A stretch of DNA of 37,793 bases from Terriglobales bacterium (GTDB lineage: Bacteria; Acidobacteriota; Terriglobia; Terriglobales; Acidobacteriaceae). Positions within the stretch are counted from its first letter, which is position 1. The number at the start of each line of letters is the position of its first letter. The stretch is from contig JAATFH010000124.1 in the NCBI GenBank assembly GCA_015655315.1, positions 1 to 37,793 of the forward strand. Direction: 5' to 3'. The position numbers and the translations under genes are program-made. The notes beneath the pieces are model-generated. The model was not told the DNA's origin. It worked only from the letters and a program-made list of their open reading frames with translations, and ran no database searches. Shown piece by piece: positions 1 through 8,002 of the stretch.

Positions 1-470
1 GCAAAGAACGACCAGAAGGTATGGGAGTGATGTGGTCCAGTGCTACGTACGCCTCCACCTGCTGCGCGCAGCAGCATGGGAACCTTGTATCGACCATTTG
101 AGATGTAGTGAATTGTCGATGCCTGCTGGACGATCTCGCCCATCGCTTCGAGGGTAAAGTCGAGGAAGACGATATCGATAATAGGATGACTGCCGGCAAG
201 CGCGGCTCCCACTCCGATGCCAGCCTGTGCCCGTTCAGCGATGGGCGTATCGCGCACGCGCTCTTCGCCGAATTCTTCCCACAGCCCGCGGCTTTGCTGG
301 AAGTTTCCGCCACGCGGACCAATTCCCTGGCCGATATAAAAAATATCGGGATTACGCCGCATTTCTTCGCGAACTCCTTCGATTCCTGCCTGCGCATAGG
401 TGATGATTCGCTCTGCCTGGCGTGAAGGCGTTTCGGAAGCACTGGAAATTAGAGTTGTTGTCTCAGACAT
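1..470 (-). CDS. TPP-dependent 2-oxoacid/acetoin dehydrogenase E1 beta subunit (3' part cut off)
   Basis: The reading frame starts at ATG 470-468 and stays open to the window edge (156 codons visible). The N-terminal part shows the usual E1-beta pattern: an approximately 35-residue lead, a GQGIGPRGGNFQQ segment, then RVRDTPIAERAQAGIGVGAA, matching the EFG-x-RV-x-DTPI-x-E signature of pyruvate, branched-chain or acetoin dehydrogenase E1-beta. It would form the alpha2beta2 thiamine-diphosphate enzyme with the alpha subunit ending 46 bp upstream. The E2 and E3 partners are not in the window and, if present, lie beyond coordinate 1. Substrate (pyruvate, acetoin or another 2-oxoacid) cannot be told from this fragment. 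The family call is firm; the missing C-terminal half is only an edge effect. Confidence 0.88.
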   Translation of the reverse strand, partial: MSETTTLISSASETPSRQAERIITYAQAGIEGVREEMRRNPDIFYIGQGIGPRGGNFQQSRGLWEEFGEERVRDTPIAERAQAGIGVGAALAGSHPIIDIVFLDFTLEAMGEIVQQASTIHYISNGRYKVPMLLRAAGGGVRSTGPHHSHTFWSFF

Positions 471-516
471 GAATAGCTTCCCTGTTCGTCGTTCCTAGTT
501 TGTCAGTCAATGTTCG

Positions 517-1530
517 TCAGTCAACCGCTGGATTGAAGTAAACGTGATCGAGTGCAGTCTCGTCCTTTTCTAGAGGGCTCGAAAGCGCGAACTCAGCGGC
601 GCCCTCAAGCTCTGCCTTGATGTCAGCATCGATCTGCTTAAAGTCCTGCTCCGATGCAAGTTTGGCAGCGATGACGTCATCATGCAGTTTCTGAATTGGA
701 TCACGCACCTTCCATGCCGCAATTTCTTCCTTGGTCCGATAAGCAACGCCCGGATCGCCCTCATGATGACCGAACCAGCGGTAGGTAAGACATTCAATCA
801 GGGTCGGACCCTCTCCGCGGCGGGCTCGTGCAACCGCTTCGCCCGTCTTCTCGTAGACTTCCAGAACATTGTTTCCATCGACCTGGATTCCCGGAATTCC
901 GTATGCGGCAGCACGGCTGGCAACGTTGGTATTTTTTGTCGCCTTTGCGAACGGCATCTCTGTCGCATACATATTGTTTTCGCAGACAAAGATGACCGGG
1001 ATGTCCCAGGTAGCCGCCATGTTCAGGCCTTCATGAAAGGCTCCGTTATTGGAGCCGCCGTCACCAAAGAAGGCAACCGCAACCTGATCGCCGCCTTTGA
1101 GCTTTGCGCTCAACCCCGCACCGGTAGCGATAAGAATTCCCGGAGGAACAACACCGTTTGAGCCCAGGAACCCTACCGTAGGGTCGTAGAGATGCATGGT
1201 GCCGCCCCTACCACCAGAACACCCTGTCACTACACCCATGAGCTCGGCCATGGCGTCTCGCGCCGAGATTCCCTTGGCCAGAGCATGACCGTGGCCGCGA
1301 TGTGTGCTGGCCACGTAGTCGTCCTTCCGCAGCTGGCCGCATACTCCCGTGGCTACCGCTTCTTCGCCGATGTAGACATGAATGAATCCCGGCATTCTCC
1401 CGCTGCGAAAGACCTCTTTCGCCTTCAACTCGAACTCCCGAATCAACACCATGGTCCGGTATAGCTCCAAGACGAGTTCCTTGCTGTACTTCCCTATCGA
1501 CGTGCTATCTGTTGTTGAAGCGCGCGCCAT
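517..1530 (-). CDS. TPP-dependent 2-oxoacid/acetoin dehydrogenase E1 alpha subunit
   Basis: A 337-residue protein, full length for the family. The thiamine-diphosphate motif is clear: GDG at about residues 156-158, followed after the usual spacing by ENN at 184-186. The mobile-loop region YRWFGHHEGDPG...YRTKEE is near residues 252-269 and resembles the phosphorylation loop of pyruvate dehydrogenase E1-alpha. With the beta subunit it decarboxylates a 2-oxoacid (or cleaves acetoin) and passes the acyl group to a lipoyl E2. It lies between a RhaT-type symporter (81 bp upstream) and E1-beta (46 bp downstream), all on the minus strand, so the three probably form an operon. A job in oxidising pyruvate made by the sugar-acid pathway is inference; an acetoin or modified-ketose substrate is also possible. 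Confidence 0.92.
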   Translation of the reverse strand: MARASTTDSTSIGKYSKELVLELYRTMVLIREFELKAKEVFRSGRMPGFIHVYIGEEAVATGVCGQLRKDDYVASTHRGHGHALAKGISARDAMAELMGVVTGCSGGRGGTMHLYDPTVGFLGSNGVVPPGILIATGAGLSAKLKGGDQVAVAFFGDGGSNNGAFHEGLNMAATWDIPVIFVCENNMYATEMPFAKATKNTNVASRAAAYGIPGIQVDGNNVLEVYEKTGEAVARARRGEGPTLIECLTYRWFGHHEGDPGVAYRTKEEIAAWKVRDPIQKLHDDVIAAKLASEQDFKQIDADIKAELEGAAEFALSSPLEKDETALDHVYFNPAVD

Positions 1531-1611
1531 AATCTATGCCCCAATCCACTGGTAAACAAGCTTTCTGAAGACGATGAACATTTTGTAGTTAGCTAAAACG
1601 CTAATCCGCAT

Positions 1612-2670
1612 TCAAGCTTCAAAGTATTTTGAAAGACCGATCGTTAAGACTGCAAGTATCAACAACCCTACGCCTGCAGCGAAGGGAATGTAGGTCTTCG
1701 GCTTCATCAGGCGCCATTCCCTGGTAATTAATCCAGTAAACTGGCCGCTGACAATCATCGTGATCATAAAAACGGCAAAGCCGATGGAAACGCCGAGGCT
1801 TCCCAGATAAGTCGTACCGCTGCTGTAAAGCGCGATTCCCGCCATCCACAGGCATGCCGCCAAAGCAGGGTAGAACAGCTCTGGGAAAAACCCGATGCGG
1901 AAATTCCCCCACGTTTTATTCTTCGAGAGCAAATACACGGCATAACCGATGTTCGCCAGCGATCCACCCAGCAGGGCGATTGGCCATACTGCAAAGGGAG
2001 TCCAGGAGGGCTGGCCGCCCTGTTGCTCCGCGAGCTTCATGATATGGCCGCTATAAGCGAGAGCGATATTGAGCAACGAAGACAACACGCCTGAGCCAAT
2101 TGCAATACCGAGAGTAAAGATATAGGCACTCGCCGAATAAGAGGCCTGACGCATGGCCGCCTGTTCCTCACCAAAGCCCGCTCCTCCGCGCTGCCTTGCT
2201 TCAATCTCTCGTAGGTATCCGCTCCAACCGCAGAACGCCGCACCTGCCAGCATCATGACGACGCCGGCGACGATTAGCGTGCCGCTCGTCCGTAGTACCG
2301 CATCGCGATGCAGGGACAACAGAGGAATGATTGTTCCGAAGGCGGCGCCCGTTCCGTTTAGGACTGCGCCTGCCACCCCAATGCCCAGGCGATGCACACA
2401 GATGCCCGCACCCAGTTGAGCAAACCCCCACAGAACACCCATGAACAAGGGCCAGAGAATTTCACTCAATGCGAGGGATGAATATACAGTGCTGAGATTC
2501 GGGAGAACTGCGAATGCCAGGCCGAAGGGAACGACGATGAGGGAAAAGATTGCGTAATAGAACCAGAAATTTTCCCATTTCCAGGCTCTGGCCCACTTTA
2601 AAGGCCACATGCTGATGCCTACGCTTGCACCCGCGATCAGGGTTAAAGAAAATCCAAATATGTTATTCAC
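1612..2670 (-). CDS. rhaT: RhaT-family sugar:proton symporter
   Basis: A 352-residue protein that is hydrophobic throughout, with about ten predicted membrane segments, matching the L-rhamnose:H+ symporter (RhaT, DMT superfamily) in length and N-terminal pattern (two G-rich helices, then W-x-WEN-x-W around residue 31). The start is GTG 2670-2668; no upstream in-frame ATG is available. It is first in a minus-strand unit leading into the E1 genes. A TTGACA-17-TACAAG promoter preceded by the regulon operator lies 92-140 bp upstream. The family is clear, but RhaT relatives in Acidobacteria and Bacteroidota are often named from homology alone, and no rhamnose isomerase, kinase or aldolase genes are present here, so the true sugar may be galactose, fucose or another deoxysugar. 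Confidence 0.85.
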   Translation of the reverse strand: MNNIFGFSLTLIAGASVGISMWPLKWARAWKWENFWFYYAIFSLIVVPFGLAFAVLPNLSTVYSSLALSEILWPLFMGVLWGFAQLGAGICVHRLGIGVAGAVLNGTGAAFGTIIPLLSLHRDAVLRTSGTLIVAGVVMMLAGAAFCGWSGYLREIEARQRGGAGFGEEQAAMRQASYSASAYIFTLGIAIGSGVLSSLLNIALAYSGHIMKLAEQQGGQPSWTPFAVWPIALLGGSLANIGYAVYLLSKNKTWGNFRIGFFPELFYPALAACLWMAGIALYSSGTTYLGSLGVSIGFAVFMITMIVSGQFTGLITREWRLMKPKTYIPFAAGVGLLILAVLTIGLSKYFEA

Positions 2671-2761
2671 GAATATTCACAGTCCACTGATTCGCCGCTG
2701 AAGGAAGGCCGGTTGAGCATGATAGACGTCCCTCGTTTCGACCTTGGCTCATCGTTTATTT

Positions 2762-2810
2762 CTTGTAGAGTTGGAGCTTACGGGTGTCAATCGATTTCAG
2801 CCTATTGAAC
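2762..2810 (-). promoter_or_regulatory. Promoter of the rhaT-E1 unit with regulon operator
   Basis: On the minus strand the operator GTTCAATAGGCTGAAA (2810-2795) is followed after 4 bp by TTGACA (2790-2785), a 17-bp spacer and TACAAG (2767-2762). The GTG start of rhaT is about 90 bp further on. The same layout recurs at 4605-4653 and 19064-19112, which is why I call this a real promoter. In the plus direction the operator is also 153 bp upstream of the GntR gene, with a weak TATCCT at 2838-2843, so divergent control is possible. Confidence 0.72.
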
Positions 2811-2913
2811 AAAGACTAGGCAGGATGGGCGATCAAGTATCCTCTAAGCTATTCATGGCAAATGCGATTGACGTGCTGTTGAAAGGTTGATGCTTGTAAC
2901 CGCAAGTAAAAGC

Positions 2914-2930
2914 TGCTGTATTATGCAGCA
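2914..2930. promoter_or_regulatory. Palindrome just upstream of the GntR gene
   Basis: An inverted repeat TGCTG-N7-CAGCA, with partial symmetry continuing inside (ATTAT core), lies 33 bp upstream of the GntR-family start codon. FadR-type GntR proteins usually bind short palindromes near their own promoter, so this is a candidate autoregulatory operator. It does not match the GTTCA-N6-TGAAC operator seen elsewhere in the window. Confidence 0.4.
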
Positions 2931-2963
2931 AAAAGATGAGCGCGCCAGTGAGGAAAATCAGAA

Positions 2964-3743
2964 ATGAGTCCGCTTCTCGATAAAGGATCGAATCAAGCTT
3001 CCGCGCTAACCCGGCTGGCGAAGGAAATGGGACCGATCCGGACCGAGGACTTGACCGAAAATGTGGTCCGTCAACTGAAGGCAAGTATTCTCCGCGGAGT
3101 GATCAAGCCGGGCGAACGGCTCCCCCCGGAACGTGAGTTGGCAGCTCTGCTCAAGATCTCACGAGGCTCTCTTCGCCAGGCATTAAAGGCCTTGCAGATC
3201 ATGGGCGTTCTGGAGGTCATCCATGGCTCCGGCACTTATCTCGCGGATGCGGCCGAAGCGGTCCTCCGCGATCCTGAAGATCTGCTCGTTCCCTTACGAG
3301 GACACTCGTTTGCAGAGATGTATGAGGCCAGGCGCGCCATGGAAGCTGAATCTGCCGCTTCAGCAGCCTTGCGCGCTACGGACCAGGATTTGCAGAAGAT
3401 GCATTCTGAAATTGAAGCGATGCGAAAGTCACTGACCAACACGCGCCGGTTTATCGAGCGCGACAAGGCATTTCACCATCACATTGCAATCGCGTCGGGA
3501 AACAGCGTTTTTATCTGGTTCATTGAGCTGCTGCAGAAAGTGCTTGCCCAGGGCCAGCTGATCCACGCTCGCTCGGAACGGATGCATATCCTCATCGACG
3601 AACATTTGCGGATTCTGAATGCGATTGAGGCTCGCGAGCCCGATGTTGCGCGCAACGAAATGCTTTCTCATTTAACGCTAAGCAAGGCCTACACCGATCA
3701 GGAAACAGGCATCGAGTTACGTGTTATTTCGCCGGGCCGCTAG
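2964..3743 (+). CDS. GntR-family (FadR/FCD subfamily) transcriptional regulator
   Basis: A 259-residue protein with an N-terminal winged helix-turn-helix at about residues 33-95 (VVRQLKASILRGVIKPGERL, then LPPERELA and SRGSLRQALKAL, ending in the wing GSGTYL). A mostly helical C-terminal FCD ligand-binding domain follows (about 115-235), with the usual His-rich segment AFHHHIAIASGN. FCD regulators commonly sense sugar acids or other small carboxylates. The ATG at 2964 has AGGAAA 7 bp upstream. It is divergent from the rhaT unit and heads the plus-strand pair with the UlaG-like gene (41 bp gap). Likely targets are its own region and the neighbouring sugar-acid genes; the ligand is unknown. Confidence 0.9.
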   Translation: MSPLLDKGSNQASALTRLAKEMGPIRTEDLTENVVRQLKASILRGVIKPGERLPPERELAALLKISRGSLRQALKALQIMGVLEVIHGSGTYLADAAEAVLRDPEDLLVPLRGHSFAEMYEARRAMEAESAASAALRATDQDLQKMHSEIEAMRKSLTNTRRFIERDKAFHHHIAIASGNSVFIWFIELLQKVLAQGQLIHARSERMHILIDEHLRILNAIEAREPDVARNEMLSHLTLSKAYTDQETGIELRVISPGR

Positions 3744-3784
3744 GGCCAGAGAAAACGTTTGAGTCAGAAGACACGAGGAGAAGA

Positions 3785-4585
3785 ATGAAGCTGGCGGATC
3801 AAATCGCCTCGAAGAATGTGAGAGCAGGACATGTGTCCTGCTGGTGGCTGGGTGGATCAGGGTTTGCCTTCAAGACGCCAAGCGGCGCTGTTGTTTACAT
3901 CGACCCCTATCTCTCAAATTCAGTAAAGACAATCTTCGGTGCGGACCGTGCCTTCCCGCCACCCGTGTCGCCGGAAGATGTTAGGGCAGATGCGGTCGTG
4001 TCAACCCATTGGCATGAAGATCACCTCGATCCGGGCTCGATACCTGTGATCTCGCAGAACAATTCTGAAGCCCTGTTCATCATGCCTCCCAGCGCGTCGG
4101 CCCATGCGTTGAGCTGGGGGCTGAATCGTGAACATGTCATCAAGCTTCAGTATGGACAAACCAAGACGGTGAAAGACATCATCGTTGAAGCAACGCCGGC
4201 GCGGCACGAGGCAGGGATTCCGGGCTGGGAAGTACCGGACGCCATGGGTGCGCTGCTGCAAATCGGGGACATTACGATTTACCACTGCGGAGATACCGAA
4301 TACGACGTTCGGCTCAGGCGACTCAAATCCCGGAAGCCGACGGCCGCACTGCTCTGCATCAACGGCATCAGCGGCAACATGGATGCCCATGAAGCGGCAT
4401 TACTCGCATGGCATCTGGGTGCCGCTGTCGTCATTCCCATTCATCACCATCTCTGGGCCACCAATACGGGGACCGCAGAAGAGACGCTCGACCCGACGCT
4501 ATTTACCGGAACTTATGCCCGTCTTGGCGGTAAAGGAAAAGCTCTCATTCCGCAGCTCGGAGCGGAGATCGACATCGCAGGCTAA
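3785..4585 (+). CDS. UlaG-like metallo-beta-lactamase-fold hydrolase (L-ascorbate-6-phosphate lactonase family)
   Basis: A 266-residue protein of the metallo-beta-lactamase fold. The metal motif THWHEDHLD is at residues 74-82. Further candidate ligands are H141 in TPARHEAG, the CGDTEYD segment (168-174) and the IHHHLW segment (219-224). Overall length and the early IDPYLSNSV segment fit the UlaG branch, whose founder opens the lactone ring of L-ascorbate 6-phosphate. GAGGAG lies 4 bp before the ATG. It follows the GntR gene and precedes the dehydratase operon, so hydrolysis of a sugar-acid lactone or related ester is plausible. No other ula genes (PTS, UlaD/E/F) are present, so ascorbate itself is unlikely. 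Confidence 0.82.
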   Translation: MKLADQIASKNVRAGHVSCWWLGGSGFAFKTPSGAVVYIDPYLSNSVKTIFGADRAFPPPVSPEDVRADAVVSTHWHEDHLDPGSIPVISQNNSEALFIMPPSASAHALSWGLNREHVIKLQYGQTKTVKDIIVEATPARHEAGIPGWEVPDAMGALLQIGDITIYHCGDTEYDVRLRRLKSRKPTAALLCINGISGNMDAHEAALLAWHLGAAVVIPIHHHLWATNTGTAEETLDPTLFTGTYARLGGKGKALIPQLGAEIDIAG

Positions 4586-4604
4586 GTCAGTGAATCCACT
4601 TCGC

Positions 4605-4653
4605 GTTCAATACACTGAAACTCGTTGACAGCGCTGTCCCGCAACTCTAAAAC
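4605..4653 (+). promoter_or_regulatory. Promoter of the dehydratase operon with regulon operator
   Basis: Operator GTTCAATACACTGAAA (4605-4620), 4 bp, TTGACA (4625-4630), a 17-bp spacer and TAAAAC (4648-4653). The predicted start of transcription near 4660 leaves a leader of about 30 nt before ATG 4691. The arrangement is the same as at rhaT and the TonB receptor, which argues that the dehydratase operon has its own promoter and is not simply read through from the GntR gene. Confidence 0.75.
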
Positions 4654-4690
4654 GATACTGATCATCGGTCTAAGACGGTGATCGGATCGC

Positions 4691-5962
4691 ATGAAAATAA
4701 TCAAAGTTGAAACCATCTGGTTTGAAGCAGTGCCAGAAGCAGTCTGGCGTGAGCGGGAGCCTCATGCGCGCCAGGCTTTGCCTAATAATCTGTGGGTCCG
4801 CATTTATACGGACGACGGCCTGGTTGGACTGGGAGAGACATACTATCTTCCCCGTGCGGTCAGTGCGATTATCCACGACCTCTTCGCTCCTCTTCTGATC
4901 GGCCGCGACGCCTTTGATACGGAGAACCACTGGACCAATCTCTTCTCCGTGGTCAACTTTTGCGGTTTCGCGGGCGCGGAACTGCGGGCGATCTCTGCAG
5001 TTGACGTAGCTCTGTGGGATTTAGTCGGCCAGTCCCTGCAACAGCCCATCTACAACGTGCTTGGTGGCCGTAGTCGCGATCGCATCCCCGTCTATAACAC
5101 CTGCGTCGGGTCTGGACGGTACGCCGACTACACAGCTTGGACCCAGGGAAGAGCCGGCGAGCTGGCGCAAGACCTGTTAAGCCAGGGCATCACGGCGATG
5201 AAGCTATGGCCCTTTGATCAATTTGGCAACACGGTCGCCGGCCCTGATAAACCACGGGAAAAAGTCTCGATCTGGGGACAGGAGACGGCGGCGGGGCCGC
5301 TGGCCCATTCCATCAGTGATGCCGAGCTGAAAAAAGGTTTAGACATTGTTGAAGACATCCGAAATAAATGCGGCGATGCCATGGCAATCGCCATCGAAGG
5401 ACACGCCCGATGGGATCTTCCCTGCGCAATTCAGATTGCGCGTGCACTTGAGCCATATAACATCCTGTGGCTTGAGGAGATCATGCCACCAGACAATGTC
5501 GACGCATTCGTAAGGCTCAAAGCGGCTACTTCGGTTCGCATCTGTCAGAGCGAACGCGCATTTACCCGCTTCAGGTTTCGCGAATACGTCGAGAAGAATG
5601 CGGCCGACATCATCATGCCGGATCTTTCCTGGGGCGGCGGCTTTACCGAGACGCGTAAGGTTTGCAGTCTCGCAGACACCTATTACCTGCCGATCACGCT
5701 GCATGACACCATCGGCCCTGTGGCGCTTTGCGCGGCGCTGCATCTCATGCTGCACATCCCGAATGCGATGATCCAGGAAATCGTACGAGGCTACATCGAT
5801 AGCTGGTACAAGGATGTCCTGGACGAACCGTTCCTGCTGGAAGACGGTCACCTGCGTTTGAATGGCAAACCCGGCCTTGGAATGGCGCTTCGGAGCGACT
5901 TCACTTCGCGGCCTGGAGCACAGATCACCATCACCACCGAAGACGATCTGAAGAGGTGGTAA
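4691..5962 (+). CDS. Enolase-superfamily sugar-acid dehydratase (galactonate/mannonate dehydratase-like)
   Basis: A 423-residue member of the mandelate racemase/muconate lactonizing group. The capping domain covers about residues 1-130, followed by the TIM barrel. Visible active-site positions are K171 (MKLWPFD), E236-G-H238-A-R240, E262/E263 (WLEE), E288 (SER), D311 (MPD) and H338 (LHDTIGPVALCAALH). The last block closely resembles the GPxALAAxLH segment of D-galactonate dehydratase. H238 sits where these enzymes carry the acid histidine of D-x-H-x-R, but the usual metal-binding Asp is Glu here. The expected reaction is removal of water from an aldonate to give a 2-keto-3-deoxy acid. First gene of the 4691-9061 operon, 9 bp wrongly overlapping with an upstream GTG of the next frame. 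The exact substrate (galactonate, fuconate, rhamnonate) is unresolved. Confidence 0.87.
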   Translation: MKIIKVETIWFEAVPEAVWREREPHARQALPNNLWVRIYTDDGLVGLGETYYLPRAVSAIIHDLFAPLLIGRDAFDTENHWTNLFSVVNFCGFAGAELRAISAVDVALWDLVGQSLQQPIYNVLGGRSRDRIPVYNTCVGSGRYADYTAWTQGRAGELAQDLLSQGITAMKLWPFDQFGNTVAGPDKPREKVSIWGQETAAGPLAHSISDAELKKGLDIVEDIRNKCGDAMAIAIEGHARWDLPCAIQIARALEPYNILWLEEIMPPDNVDAFVRLKAATSVRICQSERAFTRFRFREYVEKNAADIIMPDLSWGGGFTETRKVCSLADTYYLPITLHDTIGPVALCAALHLMLHIPNAMIQEIVRGYIDSWYKDVLDEPFLLEDGHLRLNGKPGLGMALRSDFTSRPGAQITITTEDDLKRW

Positions 5963-5964
5963 CG

Positions 5965-7059
5965 ATGCGCTCCTTCAAAGCATTGTTCACAGGCGATTAC
6001 CTTGATGAATCCGGAGAGATGAGGGGACAGGACATCGGGGTCGATACTCTGAACGACATCGGATTTATTGAGACTGGCTTCCTGCTCGACCAGAAACCGA
6101 CGCCTGGCGATTCGACTTATTGGGACCATTTATACTCTCTGGAAATTACCGCAGAACACATCGCCGATGCCAACGCGATTGTGATCATAAGGCCCTGGCT
6201 GAAGACCGAAGCATTTGCCAAAGGCGCGAAGAACCTAATCGTGATCGCACGCGCAGGCGCAGGCTACGACAAGATCGATATCAAGGCCTGCACAAAAAAT
6301 AACGTAGTCGTCTTCAATGCTCCCGACAGTCTTACTCATTCCACGGCCTCGGCAGCATTTACGTTCATGCTTGCGCTGGCAAAGAGGCTACCGCAGCAAG
6401 AAGCTGTTCTTAGAAGTGGCCGTTGGGACAGGCAATCCGAAATATATGGCGACGACTTGATAGGAAAAATACTAGGCATCGTTGGCCTCGGTAAAACAGG
6501 CCTTGAGCTTGCCCGTCTTGTGGCGCCTTTCCACATGAAGATTCTTGCTTACTCACCCCGCGCTGATCGGTTTGCCGCCGAAGCTTTGGGTGTCGAGCTG
6601 GTACCCAATCTCGAAACACTGCTTTCTGTTTCCGACTTTGTGAGCCTGCACTGCAGGCTGGAAAAACATACCAGGGGCTTACTGGATGCCCAAAAGCTGA
6701 AGCTGCTGAAGCCGACCGCATACCTCATCAATGTGGCGCGTGGAGAGATCATCGATGAAGAAGCCTTGGTGAGATCTCTTCAGGAGAATGCAATTGCCGG
6801 AGCCGGTCTGGATGTCTTCGATACGGAGCCACTTCTGCCCTCGAATCCCCTCCTCGCGCTCGATAACGTCATCCTGACTCCGCACTGGCTTCCCAGTACG
6901 CGCCGCGCAGCGCAGGCAACCAGGGAAGTGATCGTTCAGAACCTGATCCGCGTGGCGACCGGGCGGATACCGCAAAACATATTGAACCCGGAAGTGCTGG
7001 GCCAGCCTGAGTTTCTGCAAAAGCTCGCTCAATTTGAAGAGAATCGGCACAATGGCTGA
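5965..7059 (+). CDS. D-isomer-specific 2-hydroxyacid dehydrogenase (PGDH-like)
   Basis: A 364-residue NAD-dependent dehydrogenase. The Rossmann nucleotide motif GIVGLGKTGLELA is around residues 171-183; the family catalytic set is present as Arg in INVARGEII, Glu in DVFDTEPL and His in TPHWLPSTRRA. I take ATG 5965 as the start because AGAGG is 8 bp upstream; an earlier in-frame GTG at 5956 would overlap the dehydratase stop. The gene follows the dehydratase by 2 bp, indicating tight coupling. It would interconvert a 2-oxoacid and its D-2-hydroxyacid. It carries an N-terminal extension compared with simple D-lactate dehydrogenases. A second, distinct family member lies at 36856. Confidence 0.88.
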   Translation: MRSFKALFTGDYLDESGEMRGQDIGVDTLNDIGFIETGFLLDQKPTPGDSTYWDHLYSLEITAEHIADANAIVIIRPWLKTEAFAKGAKNLIVIARAGAGYDKIDIKACTKNNVVVFNAPDSLTHSTASAAFTFMLALAKRLPQQEAVLRSGRWDRQSEIYGDDLIGKILGIVGLGKTGLELARLVAPFHMKILAYSPRADRFAAEALGVELVPNLETLLSVSDFVSLHCRLEKHTRGLLDAQKLKLLKPTAYLINVARGEIIDEEALVRSLQENAIAGAGLDVFDTEPLLPSNPLLALDNVILTPHWLPSTRRAAQATREVIVQNLIRVATGRIPQNILNPEVLGQPEFLQKLAQFEENRHNG

Positions 7060-7098
7060 TGCAGGGCCGATGCCACCAGATGAGGAAGAGCAAAGATT

Positions 7099-7950
7099 AT
7101 GAGCGAAGAACTTCGGTTAGCCAGTAAAAAAGCACTCGTGACAGGGGCCGATACCGGCATTGGCCGGGAGATCGCGATCGAGTTTGCAAGGAATGGCGCA
7201 GATGTCGTCCTCCACTACAGCCATCACGAGCAAGGGGCCGGCAGCGCAGTCGAAGAGATCAAGGCGATGGGGCGGGAAGCGGTCGCAATCGGCGCTGATT
7301 TTAACGATCTTCAACAGGCGTTATCGCTTACCGAAGGAGCTATCTCCGCCCTGGGCTCCATCAACTGCCTCGTCAACAATGCGGGAATCACTTTTAACTG
7401 TCCTTATGTGGAAATGCAACCTGCCCAGTTTGACACGCTCTTCAACGTAAACGTGCGTGCACCTTACTTCATCACCCAGAAGATCGTCGCCGACATGATG
7501 AAGCATGGTGGCGGCGCTATCTGCAATATTTCATCGATCCACGGATTGCAGGGAGCGCCGGAGCACTCGGCGTACGCGGCCACGAAAGGTGCCATCATCG
7601 CGCAGACAAGGGTATTGGGTATTGAACTTGCTCACCATGGCATTCGAACCAACGCAATCGCCCCCGGCTGGGTCACGGTTGAAAACTTCTTCAGTGAAAT
7701 TCCTGGTTTCTCGGAAGCCGAAGCGAAGAAGAGTGCTTTTAACTCCGTACCCGCAGCGCGTTATGGCGTGCCGCACGACGTCGCCTCGCTCGCAGTTTTT
7801 CTGTGCGGTGACGATGCCGGCTTCATTGTAGGACAGACGATTGTTGTGGATGGCGGAACGACGGCTCTCATGTCTTTGATTTCGAATTTTCGGGACAAAT
7901 CATCCGCACGATTCGGCGCCCGCTATCTGGGGAAAGACGCGCGTGAGTGA
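7099..7950 (+). CDS. Short-chain dehydrogenase/reductase (classical SDR)
   Basis: A 283-residue classical SDR. The cofactor motif TGADTGIG is at residues 15-22, NNAG near 92-95, and the catalytic Ser in ICNISSIHG and Y-x-x-x-K in SAYAATKGA are intact. C-terminal GQTIVVDGGTTA is also typical. GAGGAAG lies about 10 bp before the ATG. It sits between two other oxidoreductases in the dehydratase operon, so it probably oxidises a sugar to its lactone or a 2-keto-3-deoxy acid to a diketo acid. The C-terminus is about 25 residues longer than a minimal sugar SDR. Substrate not determinable from sequence. Confidence 0.9.
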   Translation: MSEELRLASKKALVTGADTGIGREIAIEFARNGADVVLHYSHHEQGAGSAVEEIKAMGREAVAIGADFNDLQQALSLTEGAISALGSINCLVNNAGITFNCPYVEMQPAQFDTLFNVNVRAPYFITQKIVADMMKHGGGAICNISSIHGLQGAPEHSAYAATKGAIIAQTRVLGIELAHHGIRTNAIAPGWVTVENFFSEIPGFSEAEAKKSAFNSVPAARYGVPHDVASLAVFLCGDDAGFIVGQTIVVDGGTTALMSLISNFRDKSSARFGARYLGKDARE

Positions 7951-8002
7951 CAAGAACCACGATTGCACCTGCGATTGCTAAAACACACCGAGAAAGAAGT
8001 GA

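Noticed and set aside
108-425. Plus-strand open frame opposite E1-beta
   Set aside because: It is the reverse complement of the clear E1-beta coding frame and has no homology that I recognise.
1612-2670. Complete L-rhamnose catabolic operon
   Set aside because: No rhamnose isomerase, rhamnulokinase or rhamnulose-phosphate aldolase is present; the symporter alone does not define the sugar.
3785-4585. L-ascorbate utilisation (ula) operon
   Set aside because: Only the UlaG-like lactonase is present; PTS components and UlaD/E/F are missing.
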